64,000 nucleotides of DNA from Bimastos eiseni (GCA_959347315.1 OY365809.1:40369219-40433218), one strand, 5' to 3'. Counted from the first letter of the stretch, positions 11,406 to 22,862 are shown. Notes: generated by a model from the sequence alone, not told the origin. A program made the numbers and translations.

Positions 11406-12181
11406 CAGTGTTGTATGCAAGACTTGAAACTTCAAGACCAACACGAGACCGAGACAGTGAGGTACCAACACCGAGACCGAGACACTAGGCTCAAGACAGT
11501 ACGAGACAGTAAAAGTTTTCTGGAATAAGGTTCATTTGTAATTTCAATTTCAAACTTATAATGTATATAATATAGCACCAATTCCCGAGGACAGTTTTTA
11601 TATTGCCGCGTTTGATCTTTTTCAATATCTCTTCTTCGACATATCTTCTGAATAGTATAAAGAAAGCCCTTTTAGACATGTCTGAAATATTCAGACGATT
11701 TTGAACAAGCAAATTCTATACCAAATAGCAAACGAAATTATTAATTTGCGCATATCCTTACACACCCTGAGAACGTCGAAGTTGTTCCGATCGTTTCGGT
11801 TATGGTGGTTAAACACCAATGACAAACGGCACCCCGTAGCTATTGTTTGGTCAATAACTTCAAATTGCGTAAACACAATCGTTAAAATTTCAAGTTCTCT
11901 CTCAGACATCTTTCCACTGTAAGATAACTGAATTGATTTCAGTATAATGTACCTCGCGCGTTAACCAGAATTACCGTTTCTCGTAGATTTCAGTTTCTAG
12001 CGCAAGATTCTAAGACAGCTAACGCGAAACTTATCGAGACCGTTTGTTCAAGACCTTCACCTCAAGATAGTTTCTAAAAATTCGAGACACTGACTCGAGA
12101 CCGAGACAGCAGGTTTCCGAGACCGAGACACTGAAAAACTGTCTCGAGACCGAGACACTGTCTCGAGACCATACAACTCTG
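11406..12181. mobile_element. hAT-type element with GAGACC-repeat interior
   Basis: The ends are inverted: CAGTGTTGTATGC at the left and GCATACAACTCTG-like (read CCATACAACTCTG) at the right. The flanking 8-bp duplications are AAATTACT (11398-11405) and AAATTATT (12182-12189), one mismatch. Both terminal regions contain repeated CGAGACCGAGACA hexamers; the centre is AT-rich and non-coding. The element lies inside the foldback unit at 10946-12560. The same hexamer makes the large arrays downstream. Confidence 0.75.
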
Positions 12182-13279
12182 AAATTATTTAATAGTTTTA
12201 GTTGCTGATACGATTGCTGTTACGGTTGCAGTTATTGGTATTACGATTGCTGTTACGGTTGCTGTTATTCCCGTTACGTTTGGAAGAAAAGAAGGAAGAG
12301 CGCAAATGGAGGAAAGGGAGAGTGAGAGAAAACCTTACCCTCACTTTCGACCAATCGCCGTATCTATATGGAGCCAAGTAGCGAATAGATATGAACTATT
12401 TTAGCCCGCTAAATAAACACCGTATAAATGACGCCACCTAGCGAATTGAGATGAACTAATTTTAATACGTTAAATAAACACTGTTTATATGGCGACATTT
12501 AGCGAATCGAAATGAACGAATTGCTCATCCTCCTTTTCCACCATATGTCCTTATTCTCCCTTTCCTATATTTTGCTCTCTTCCTCCATTTTGCAGTCAAC
12601 CTCCCTTTCCTTCATATGCTCTCTTCCTCCCTTTCCTCAATTGCTCTCTTCATTTCCTTTCTACATTTTCGCTACTAATTAAGTAATGCTCGTGGTTGTT
12701 GAGTGCTTGTCTTTGGGGCGGTGAATAAGCTGGAAAAAAACAGACATTTTATTTCTTCAATAATGAGATTAAAATGGTAGAATTTTACACTGATTCGAGT
12801 AAAATATAATGATAGTTTATCTGAACTAAATTGGGATCACACACATAAATACACAGTTAAGGTAGGGGTATGCAAATCGACATGCTGCAATAGGGGCCTA
12901 CATTCCACGAATAAATACATGGGAGAGTAATATGCCAGATAATCTGATTCCAGTCCAATTTCCCGCGCAGATCAATTGCGTAATATAATTGAGCAGCTGA
13001 TGTAGGGATGGACACGCTTCAATGATTACAAGCAGGTGGACATTCATAGTAGGCTAGAGTCCGTTTCAACAACCTGTGGAGTCTCAATATTTTGAGTAAC
13101 GCCAGTGTTTCTGCGGAATCTAGCACAGACAGTATTTGATAGTTTAAGTTGATTTTGTTAAAGACGTGAAAGATGTCAGATGAACTCAAAGGAGTCGAAG
13201 CATGACGTGAATGGATTGTAAGACTGTGATCCGTTCTCCTACGCACGAGTGAAGAAAGAAGGAAGAAAACTGCCGCGTG

Positions 13280-13967
13280 CGTCTTTACGATTCCTACCGT
13301 TGTATAAGGATATCTTTAATATTCATATATTTCAGTCGCAAATCAATTTGAATATTCATATACTTCAGCCTATGGGCTTAAAGCAGCTGGCCACGTGACG
13401 TCAGTTATATCTAGCCCAGTAATCGTTGACAATGCGTAACATTAAACGTAGCCTAAATAGGCTTAATAGGCTTACGCTAAATTTTGCAGTTTGAAATCGT
13501 CCTACCCCTCTGGAAAGCGACTGAAACATAAAGCATTTGAAGGTGGCTTGCATAAGAACTTGGAAAATTTATCGTTTTAGCGTCAAAAATTCCGACCACT
13601 GTCCCATAACGCAGCAGAAGCCGGATTGATGAAAGGTATCATGCCAAAGTAGAAGCTGGAGATGGTGAACGGAATCATGCATAAATGGAAGCTGGATGTG
13701 ATGAAAAGACCTCTGCGTAAGTAGAAAATGGATGTGATTAAAAGATTTCTGTTTAAATGCATGGGAGCTGCATTGATAAAAAGAATCGTGTTTAAGTGGA
13801 AGCTGGATGTTGCGCGGCCCACAATAGTGCTGAATGTTGCGCTAACCTAATGAATATGCATAACTATCTGGAAGAGGTGATTTAATGCATATTAAACATA
13901 TTTTAACGCATCAGGTTCATGAATACTAACGATATCCTTGTACAAGTGTGGGAATCGTAAAGACGCT
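13280..13967. mobile_element. Inverted-repeat element with 9-bp target duplication
   Basis: The ends are imperfect inverted repeats of about 45 bp: CGTCTTTACGATTCC at the left and GGAATCGTAAAGACG near the right end. The flanks TGCCGCGTG at 13271-13279 and 13968-13976 are identical. Copy 2 of the duplication reads straight through at the matching point (about 19398) with a single TGCCGCGTG, so this is a true insertion. The interior holds a 37-bp repeat array and no transposase. The 9-bp duplication would fit Mutator-like or Merlin families; the assignment is open. Confidence 0.75.
13610..13812 (+). repeat. AAGCTGGAT-type tandem array, about 37-bp units
   Basis: Five to six degenerate units of the form ATGGAAGCTGGATGTGATGA run in one orientation. 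They belong to the subrepeat family of 8070-8363 and 27595-28790, here carried inside a mobile inverted-repeat element. Confidence 0.75.
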
Positions 13968-14354
13968 TGCCGCGTGGTTCTAGCCTGCCATCATCCGGGA
14001 GTTGTGAGTACCACGTGTTTGCATAGATACATTCATCCGCTGAATGTAATAGCGCTATACCAAAATTGATGTTTAGGGATGAATACAGCGCTATTGCAAC
14101 AGACAGTGTGACTTTGCCCCAGGTGGTGTATGGGCCTATAAGCATCACAATTCTGCATAGATATCTTCATTCGATGAAAGAACAATAATAGTGATACTGA
14201 CATTTGAAGCTTTCATAATAAAGATTAAAATGATGTAATTTTTGCGGTACTTCGATTAAACTATGATGATTTTTTGCCGTAGGCTATAGCTTCTCGTTTC
14301 CATAGTAATAGTATGATATTTTGAAATCGATTTCAGCACACTTGGTCTCAGTCT

Positions 14355-14930
14355 AGGACCTCTAAACCTCGGTAAAATCTAGTCTCGGTCATGGTCTCGG
14401 TCTTGCTCAGGGTCTCGGTCTGGGTCACGGTCTTTGTCAGGGTGAGGATCTTGGTGTGGGAAAGAGTCAGGGTCAGGGTCTCGGTCTGGATTTAGGTATG
14501 GGCTTCGGTCAGGGTCTCAGTCTGGGTCAGAGTCTCGGACTGGGTCTTATTCTAATTCCGAGAACAAAGCCTCAGTCTGGGTTTTGGTCTTGGCCTCGGT
14601 CTGGATTAGAAAGTGATGGTCATGCTGAGGTTTTGGTCAGGGTCTGGCTCTCTGTCAGAGTCTGGGTCTCGGTTAGGGTCTCGATCTTAGGTCTGTGTTG
14701 GGAGATCTTGGACACGTTCCACTCTCGGACTGGGCTTGGGTCAGGGATGTGGTCTCGAGACCGCGGTCTTGGTCTCGAGACCAGAAAACTGCGGTCTTGG
14801 TCTCGAATGCATCGGTCTTGGTCATGGCCTTGGTTTCGGACCATAGGTCTTGGTCTTCGTCTCGAATGCCTTGGTCTTGGTCTTAAAGGAACGATCTTGG
14901 GATTTGTCTCCGTCGTAGGTTAGCGTTCTT
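14355..14930 (+). repeat. GGTCTC/GGTCTT hexamer array
   Basis: About 575 bp of degenerate GGTCTCGGTCTTGG units. The open frames on both strands (glycine/leucine or arginine/serine/tryptophan strings) are by-products of the hexamer period and not genes. A further block of the same repeat is at 15455-15635. Confidence 0.9.
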
Positions 14931-15454
14931 GGTCATTTGCCATATCAGAGCAATTTCTTTGATATTTTGTTATTTTCGATTATTAAAGACTTCGGTGTTT
15001 AGGCCCTACGCGATTGGTATCGATTTATGACGTGCTGACCATCTATATATGCATGTCACTGTAGGCAAGAAAATGCATTTGCAACGGAACTAGCGATTTC
15101 TAAATTTGCTTTCACAAATTTCAGTGTTTTTAAACAATCTAATAATTATGTGGTCAGCCACATGTACTCATGTAGTCACAATTAACCTGCAATTCCGAGT
15201 GCAAGTAGCATTACATCATTCAAACGGAATGTTAATTTACTTGTTCAGATGTCTTAAAGTATTTACCTATCGTATAATGTAAGTAATTTATAGTGTGATA
15301 TTCTCAAGCCATGGGCTGAACCTGAAAAATTGAGTGGCCAGTAAAACTGTTTCTGGACCATTATTAAGATTAGTATTTTTCAGCAATAAAATTAATGTTT
15401 TAAGCATGGTATTCCATTTTAGCTTCTTAATAAATTGAATTGTTTATAAAAAAA

Positions 15455-15635
15455 GAACATTGGTCTTGGTCTTGGACCCTCAGTCTTTGTCTTGGTCTCG
15501 GACCACCTGGTCTCAGTCTTGGTCTCGAACCACCCAGTCTCGGTCTTGGTCTCGGACCACCCAGTCTTGGACCTCTCGGTCTTGGTCTCGATCTTGGTCT
15601 CAAGGTTTTGGTCTTGTGCCCGACACTGGCTTGGG
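15455..15635 (+). repeat. GGTCTC/GGTCTT hexamer array, second block
   Basis: The same hexamer family as at 14355-14930, separated by about 520 bp of AT-rich single-copy-looking sequence that has a counterpart at about 21075-21590 in copy 2. Confidence 0.85.
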
Positions 15636-15899
15636 TTGTAAAATTAAGATTAAATTAATGAAATTTTGTAATAATTCGATTAAAATATTATGCACGACCT
15701 GAATTGGTTCACATAGGACTAGCTTCTCTTTATCATAATTAACGTGATAAAAATTAAATTAAAGTGATAAAAAACATTTAAAAGTTTATAGATTTTTCGA
15801 GAAAACCAATGTCTATATCTCAGTTTGAGTAAGTGAATAATTTGAGTCTGATTTAAGAACAGTTAGTAAGTGACTTTAGTGTGATTTTTAAATTGATTG

Positions 15900-16630
15900 A
15901 GATTGAGTACGTTAGTAAAAAAACTGCAAGACTCGGTTTTTTTAACGAAAAAAATCGACTTCCTCTAAAGCTAATAATTGTTTTGCAGCTTGCTTATGGG
16001 CCTATGGGCTTCAACGAATGGACTGCATAAATATCTTCATTTTATGAAGAAATGACAGACATATTGACATTTTAGGCCTTCAAACATTTTTTTTTTACAG
16101 TGTATATATGATAATTTTTGATCTTAATTGGGTTAATATAGGTTCTGTTTATCATAATGAACTATTTTAAAGTGATTCCCAAAAACTTTAAAATTTCTAG
16201 ATTTCTCAAGAAAACCATAATGTCTCTATTATTTTTTCATCGATTGAAGATATCTGTGCAGATCTTTGATGCTTGTAGACCCATAAACATGCTGTGAAAA
16301 AATTATTCGGTTTGGAGAAGGTCGATTTTTTTGCGCAAACAACCGATGTTGGTCCATTGGTTTTTTCGGACAAAAAAGTCGACCTTCTCCAAACTGAATA
16401 ATTTTTTCACAGCTTGTTTATGGGCCAAAGGGCAACAGCAGAATGCAGAAATATCTGCACTTGATGAAGAAATAACAAAGATATTGACATTTTAAGCCAT
16501 AAAAAATAAAATTAGGTAAATATGATTGACCTCAATTTTTTTCATATAGCTTCTCTTTATCATAATAAACTATTTTAAAGTGATTCCCAAAAACTTTAAA
16601 ATTTCTTGATTTTTCGATAAAGCCCCTTGA
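15900..16630. repeat. Palindromic satellite units, about 1.8 monomers
   Basis: Two incomplete copies of the monomer of about 402 bp that forms the array at 24440-25615. Each contains GTGCAGATCTTTGATGCTTG-like and TTTATGGGCC landmarks around a hairpin, in which GGAGAAGGTCGATTTTTT meets its complement. Confidence 0.8.
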
Positions 16631-17160
16631 CCGTCTATTTAGGATATATATCTGATGCAGAGGCGGATTATTCACACAGCAGTCTCAGCCTTAATGAGGC
16701 TCTTTGCTTGACCTCCCAGATTTTGACCTGGGACTGGAGCAGAAGAAGAAGCTTCATCATTGCTGACTTTACTAGGTAAAGCAGGTAATTTCGCTTAGTG
16801 TTCAGTGTACAATCATTGTGAGTTGAGAAGAACCAAGACATTTGATACTGATCTGCATCTTGCATATAATTATTCAGTTTCACATAAGTCCCAACCATAA
16901 ACATAATATAAGTCACATCTACAATTCTCAGCGTTCAACATCAGATCAAAGTGTCCCATAAGGGTATTTTGCCAGCATCGAGTGTCTAATGAAGAGTTCT
17001 TCTTTGATTTCAGATGAAAGTCGTTTCCACAGAATCGGTGGAGGGAATGTGATTCCTGTCTGTTGAGTACGCTGGTTCCAAACTCTCTTGCGATCAGTCA
17101 AGACTCAGACGACACTTCCATGGAAGACCGGTCACTGCAAGCAGCTGCAACAAGAATAAC

Positions 17161-17289
17161 AATGCCTGCTATCAAACTGAATCACTGCCTAAGTCACAAT
17201 CAACAGTTTGCTCATTATTGCCAAGCTGGCTATAATGAACAAACTGTTGGTTGTGATTTAGGAAGTGATTCAGTTTGGTAGCAGGCATT
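17161..17289. repeat. Large imperfect palindrome
   Basis: Arms of about 58 bp (17161-17218 and 17231-17289) are inverted copies; the outer ends are AATGCCTGCTATCAAACTG and its complement. A related palindrome lies at 23291-23450 in copy 2. It could extrude as a cruciform. Confidence 0.85.
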
Positions 17290-17292
17290 TTT

Positions 17293-17362
17293 ATATATGA
17301 ACACACTTTAGGTCAAATATCATCATATTCTGATGATATCTGACCTAAAGTGTGTTCATATA
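17293..17362. repeat. Second palindrome, about 32-bp arms
   Basis: TATATGAACACACTTTAGG at 17293 is answered by the complement ending at 17362, with a short loop. It lies 4 bp after the preceding palindrome. The counterpart in copy 2 is 23457-23526. Confidence 0.85.
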
Positions 17363-17566
17363 CTCATTTATTCATTCATTTAGAAAATTTATATAGCTCC
17401 CCTTCAAGAAACCCACTCAGAGGCACAATATGGCATCTTTTTATCATAATAAACTATTTTAAAGCTCTATCTTACTACCCAAAGTTTACTCATTATAGCC
17501 GAGCCGGCTAGTTTGCTCATTATAGCTGAGCCGGCTAGTGTGCTCATTATAGCCGAGCAGGCGGGT

Positions 17567-18005
17567 GGGTTGATCGGAGGGTGGGTTGATCGGTGGGTGG
17601 GTTGATCAGAGGGTGGGTGGGTGGGTTGATCGGAGGGTGGGTTGATCGGAGGGTGGGTTGATCGGTGGATGGGTTGATCGGAGGGTGGGTTGATCGGTGG
17701 GTGGGTTATTCGGTGGATGGGTTGATCGGTGGGTGGGTTTATCGGTGGGTGGGTTGATCGGTGGATGGGTTGATCGGTGGGTGGGTTGATCGGAGGGTCG
17801 GTTGATCGGTGGGTGCGTTGATCGGAGGGTGGGTTGATCGGTTGGTGGATTGATGGGAGGGTGGATTGATCGGTGGGTAGATTAATCGGTGGGTGGATTG
17901 ATCGGTGGGTGGATTGATCGGTGGTGGGTTGATCGGAGGGCGAGTTGTTCGGTGGGTATGTTGATCGGTAGGTATGTTGATCGGTGGGTGGGTGGGTTTA
18001 TCGGT
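17567..18005 (+). repeat. 16-bp minisatellite (GTGGGTTGATCGGTGG)
   Basis: About 27 degenerate units fill the junction between the two duplication copies. Variants differ mostly at GGAGG versus GGTGG. No gene is present. Confidence 0.9.
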
Positions 18006-19756
18006 GGGTATTAATCATTCTTTCATCGTTATTTCTGTTACGCTTGCTGTTATTGTTGTCACGATTGCTGTCACGAGTGCTGTTACCTTTACTGTTATTA
18101 CTGTTATGATTGCTGTTACGCTTGCTGCTATTGGTGTTACTACGGCTGTTACGAAACCTCACCTCCCTTTTGACTAATAGACGTTTCTGTATGGCGCCAC
18201 CTAGCGAATAGAGATGAACTAATTTTAACACGTTAAATAAATAGCGGGTAAATGACGCCACATAGCGAATCGAAACGAACTAATTTAACACGTTAAATAG
18301 ACACCATTTATATGGCGTCACCTAGCGAATCGAAATGAACCAATTCCTCATCCTCCTTTACCACCATTTGCCCTTATTCTCCCTTTCCTATATTTTGATC
18401 TCTTCCTCCACTTTGCCGTCATCTCTCTTCCATGTGGTCCCTTCTTCCCTTTCTTCAGTTGCTCTCTTCCTTTCCTTTCTACTTTCTCTAGCCAAAACTG
18501 TTTCTCCATGTGCTATTTTCCTCTCTTCTCTCCACTTGCTCTCACCCACCGTTTCCTCCATAAGCTCTCTTCCTCCCTTTCCTCAATCTTGCTCTCTTCT
18601 TTTCTTTTTAAGTAATGCTCGTGATTGTTGAGTGCTTGTCTTCAGCGCCGGTGATTAAGCTGGTCTACCTAACGCGGCTTTTGTGGGCGCTGAGAAATTT
18701 TCGACGATTTACAGTACATTACATTACATTTACGAATGATTGAGTGTGGAGAGGCACTGTTGGCTGTTGCACAATATTATCCTTGACCTGTTGCCCCAGT
18801 ACCTTTTACTTAAAGTCGGCGATTGTGTCTGCAGAAAATGTTTTCATTCGATCATTTCGATGAAAGAAAAATAGAAAAAACAGACATTTTATTCCTTCAA
18901 CGATAAGATTAAAATTTTAGAATTTTACAGTGATTCGAGTAAAATATGATGACAGTCTATCTGAACTAAAATGGGATCACACACATAAATACATACACAG
19001 GTGCAGGCATGCAAACATACATGCAGCAATAGGGCCTACATTCCACGAATAAATACATGGGAGAGTATTATGCCAGACATCTGATTCCAGTCAAATTTCC
19101 CGCGCAGAACAATTGTGTAATATAATTGAGCAGCTGATGCAGGGATGGACACGCTTCAATGAGTCCAAGCGGATCATTGGTCCAAGCTTGGTCATTCATA
19201 GGCCGTTTCAACAACCTTAATAATTTGAGTAACGCCAGCGCCTATGCGGAATCTAGCACATACAGTATTTAATAGTTTAAGTTGATTTTGTTAAAGACGT
19301 GAAAGATGTCAGATGAACTCGAAACATGGCGTGAATGGATTGTAAGACTGATCCATTCTCCTGCGCACCAGTGAAAAAAGAAGGAAGAAAACTGCCGCGT
19401 GGTTCTAGCCTACATACCATCATCCGGGAACTGTGAGCACCACATGTTTGCATAGATACATTAATCCACTGAAAAGTAATAGCGCTAAAAAAAATTGATG
19501 CTGAATAATTTATATAGCGATATTCAGACAGACTTTTGCCCCAGCTGGTGGATGTGCCTATAAACATCACAATTCTGCGTATAGATATAGATATTTTCAT
19601 TCGATGAAAGAACACTAATAGTGATATTGACATTCGAAGCTTTCACAATAAAGATTAAAATAATGTAAATTTGCGGTAATTCGATTGAACAATTTTACCG
19701 TAGGCTATAGCTTCTTTTTCCCCGGTTTCCCGTAGTATGATTTTTGCAATCGATTT

Positions 19757-20125
19757 CAGCACACTTGGTCTGAGTCTAGGACATCTGAGCCTTGGTGAGA
19801 TCTAGTCTCGGTGTTTGTCTCGGTCATGGTCAGGATCTCGGTCAGGCTCTGAGTCAAGGTCTTGGTCTTAGTTGGGTATCGTTAAGGGTCTGGTTGGGTC
19901 GTGGTCTCGGTCTTGCTCAGGGTCTCGGTCTGGGTCACGGTCTTTGTCAGGGTGAGGATCTTGGTGTGGGGAAGAGTCTCGGTATGGATCTCGGGCAGGG
20001 TCTTGGTCTGGATTTAGGAATGGGTTTCGGTCAGAGTTTCAGTCTGGGTCAGAGTCTCGGACTGGGTCTTATTCTAATTCTGAGAACAAGGCCTCGGTCT
20101 GGGTTTTGGTCTTGGTCTGGATTAG
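19757..20125 (+). repeat. GGTCTC/GGTCTT hexamer array, copy 2 left part
   Basis: This is the counterpart of 14340-14610. It is interrupted at 20138 by the Merlin element and resumes at 20708-21060. A further block is at 21595-21710. Confidence 0.85.
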
Positions 20126-20137
20126 GCAGTGATAGTC

Positions 20138-20698
20138 GGCAATCCTCCGAATCCCGGTCCCAAATTATTTTATACTAATAAGAGGAAGTATAGTACATTT
20201 ATTGATATAACACAGCATAAGTGTTATTTATTGTCCGACAACCAGTCATCAACTACTAAATATTGTAATTGTCGCACAGCATTTGCATATAGCTGCCGAA
20301 AACGTTCTGTTTGTCACTGTTGCGCCACTGAAAGGCCGAGAAGTAGCTTGCAAACAGAGCGCGACTTGTACCGCTCTGATACCGGAGTTTACGTTTTGCT
20401 TGCATCCACAATCTTTCGATAGTTTCTGAGTGAATGTCCCTGTGTACTGAATGAACGAACTCATGAGCGTGCACAACAACTGCGTGATCATACACCCCGT
20501 TGTTTATGCGAGCGACATTCTGATAGCCTCGCCAAGCGTCTGTGACGACTGTTGTCCCCGGCAACACATGATTAGTGATAATGCGTTCCAGTGTTTGTGA
20601 GACTTTTTGTTATAACTGAGACGTTTCCGTAAGTAAGTCAGCATATCTATGTGATAACACATACGAAATAATTTGGGACCGGGATTCGGAGGATTGCC
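20138..20698 (-). mobile_element. Merlin-type DNA transposon, internally deleted
   Basis: The terminal inverted repeats of about 33 bp are close to perfect: GGCAATCCTCCGAATCCCGG at the left and its complement at the right. The 9-bp target duplication GTGATAGTC is exact (20129-20137 and 20699-20707). The interior retains the C-terminal part of an ISXO2/IS1595-like transposase on the minus strand. Terminal GG, an 8-9-bp duplication and this transposase type together define the Merlin superfamily. The near-perfect ends suggest a recent insertion. Confidence 0.9.
20249..20567 (-). pseudogene. Merlin (IS1595/ISXO2-like) transposase C-terminal fragment
   Basis: The 105-residue frame reads GTTVVTDAWRGYQN, which holds the second catalytic aspartate in a TDAWRGY context. 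It is followed by HAHEFVHSVHRDIHSETIERLW, with the HTNTIE-like segment before the final acidic residue, and AKRKLRYQSGTSRALFASYF. The N-terminal zinc-binding region and first aspartate are missing because of the internal deletion. It cannot act on its own but could be mobilised by a full-length relative. Confidence 0.8.
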
Positions 20699-21939
20699 GT
20701 GATAGTCAGTAGTCATGGTCTTGGTCATGCTGGGGTTTTGGTCAGGGTTTCGGTCTTGGTCTGGCTCTTGTCAGGGTCTGAGTCTCGGTTAGGGTCTCGA
20801 TCCTTCGTCTGTGTCGGGAGATCTTGGCCCCGTCCCGCTCTCGGACTGGGCTTTGGTCAGGAATGTGGTCTCAAGACCGCGGTCTTGGTCTCGAGACGGT
20901 CTCAAGACCGGAAACCTGCGGTCTTGGTTCTCGAGTGCATCGGTCATGGTCATGGTCTGGGACCATTGGTCTTGGTCTTGAATGCGTCGGTCTTGGTCTT
21001 GAATGCGTCGGTCTTGGTCTTAAAGTAACGGTCTTGGGATTGGTCTCCATCTTAGGTTAGCGTTTTCGATCATTTGCCGTATCAGAGCAATTTCTGTGAT
21101 TTTGTCGGTTATTTTCGATTATTAGAAACACCGGTGTTTAGGCCGTACGCGGTTGTTATCTATTTATGACGTGCTGACCATCTATATATACATGTTATTA
21201 TGGGCAAAAAATGCATTTGCAATGGAACTAGCCATCTTAAAATGTGCTTTCACAAATTTCAAGGTTTTGGAACAATCTAATAATTATGTGGCCGGCCACG
21301 TGTAGTCACAATTAACCTGCAATTCCGAATACATGTACGACAACATCATTCAAACCTAACGTTAATCTGCTTGTTCAGATGTCTTAAAGTATTTATCTAT
21401 CGTATATTGTAAGTAATTTATTGTGTGATATTCTCAGGCCAAAGCCATGGGCTGAACCCGCAAAAGTTCAGACTGCCCGGTAAAACTGTTTCTGGACCAT
21501 TATTAAGATTAATATTCTTCAGCAATAAAATTAATGTTTTAAGCATGGTATTCCGTTTTAGCTTCTTACTAAATTGAGTTGTTAATTAAAAAAAGAGCAT
21601 CGCTCTTGATCTCGGACCCTCGGTCTTCTTCTTTGGTCTCGGACTACCCGGTCTCTGTCTTGGACCTCTCGGTCTTGGTCTCGAGGTTTTGGTTTCGTGC
21701 CTAACACTGGCTTGGATCGGGTTCTAAAATTAAGACTAAATTAATTAAATTTTGCAATAATTGGTTAGTGTTTTTCGAGAAAACCGCAATGTCTATGTCT
21801 CAGTTTGATTAAGTGAGTAAAGTAATTTGAGTGTGATTTAAAAATTGACACAGTTTGAGAATAGTTAGTAAGTGACTTTAGTGTGATTTTTAAATTGATT
21901 GAGATTGAGTACGTTAGTATAAAAAACTGCAAGACTCTT

Positions 21940-22645
21940 GCGTTTTTTGATGAAAAAAATCGACTTCCTCCAAAGCTAATAATTTTTTTCACAGCTAGTT
22001 TATGAGCCTATGGGCATCAACGGACTGCAGAAATATTTTCATTTTATGAAGAAATGACACAGATATTGACATTTTAGGCCTTAACAAAATTTGTTTTACA
22101 GTGGATTCATGATGAATTTTTGCTTTAATTGGGTTAATATAGTTCTGTATATCATAATAGACTATTTGAAAGTGATTCCCAAAAACTTTAATATTTCTCG
22201 ATTTCTCAAGAAAACCGTAATACCTCTGTTATTCTTTCATCGATTAAAGATATCTGTGCAGATCTGTGATGCTTGCAGGCCCATGCACAGGATGTAGAAA
22301 AATTATTCGGTTTGGAGAAGGTCGATTTTTCAGGCGAAAAAACCGACGAAGGTTAGTCCATTGGTTTTTTCAGACAAAAAAGTCGACCTTCTCCAAACTG
22401 AATAACTTTTTCACAGCTTGTTGATGGGCCTATCGGCAACAGCAGAATGCAGAAATATCTTCACCTGATGAAAAAATAATGAAGATATTGACATTTTAAG
22501 CCATAAAACATAAAAAAATAGCATTATAAAAATATGATGATTTTTGACCTCAATTGGGTTCATATAGCTTCTCTTTATCATAATAAACTATTTTAAAGTG
22601 ATTCCCAAAAACTTTAAAATTTCCTGATTTTTCGATAAAGCCTTG
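21940..22645. repeat. Palindromic satellite units in copy 2
   Basis: The counterpart of 15900-16630. The hairpin core around 22305-22400 has GGAGAAGGTCGATTTTT and its complement as arms. Confidence 0.8.
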
Positions 22646-22780
22646 ACTGTCTATTTAGGATATCTATCTGATGCAGAGGTGGATTATTCACACAGCAGTC
22701 TTAGCCTTGACGAGGCTCTGCTTGACCTCCCAGATTTTGACCTGGGACTGGAGCAGAACAAGAAGCTTGGCCATGGGTGA
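22625..22780 (+). other. Exon-like open segment, uncertain
   Basis: A 51-codon open stretch ends in a stop at 22778-22780 and reads SLSLDEALLDLPDFDLGLE, an acidic and coding-looking sequence. A possible acceptor (GATGCAG) lies at about 22670-22676. The duplicate at about 16660-16795 keeps the stop at the matching point but has two extra bases in the middle, so its frame is broken. No family was recognised. It may be the remnant of a duplicated terminal exon or simply chance. Confidence 0.2.
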
Positions 22781-22862
22781 CTTGACTTGGTAAAGCGGAT
22801 GAATTCGCTTAGTGCTTTGGTGAGGTCCGTAAAAGGCGCTAAATAAATAATCAAATGCATAC

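Larger units (their letters stand above)
10946..12560. mobile_element. Composite foldback element with subrepeated arms
   Basis: The left arm (10946-11078) and right arm (12355-12560) are inverted. Each is built of tandem subunits of about 58 bp carrying TTCGCTAGGTGGCG (or its complement) and a GTTTATTTAAC-like segment. The inner flanks are arrays of a GTTACGATTGCT unit. A 776-bp hAT-type element sits in the middle. The right arm continues into a C/T-rich tract. A partial second copy with only the right arm lies at about 18020-18345. No transposase is visible; the class is unknown. Confidence 0.65.
12190..17565. repeat. Tandem segmental duplication, copy 1
   Basis: This segment is collinear with 18020-23690. 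Shared landmarks in order are a GTTACG minisatellite, a TTCGCTAGGTGG-type arm, C/T-rich tract, GGTCTC arrays, palindromic satellite units, two large palindromes and 27-bp units. Copy 1 carries an extra 688-bp element (13280-13967) and lacks the Merlin element of copy 2. No host gene is supported within it. Confidence 0.8.

Noticed and set aside
14456..14923. 155-codon glycine/leucine-rich frame
   Set aside because: It lies wholly in the GGTCTC hexamer array and equally long frames exist on the other strand.
18335..18631. 98-codon plus-strand serine/leucine-rich frame
   Set aside because: It lies in the C/T-rich tract after the foldback arm; its paralogue at about 12530-12660 does not keep the frame.
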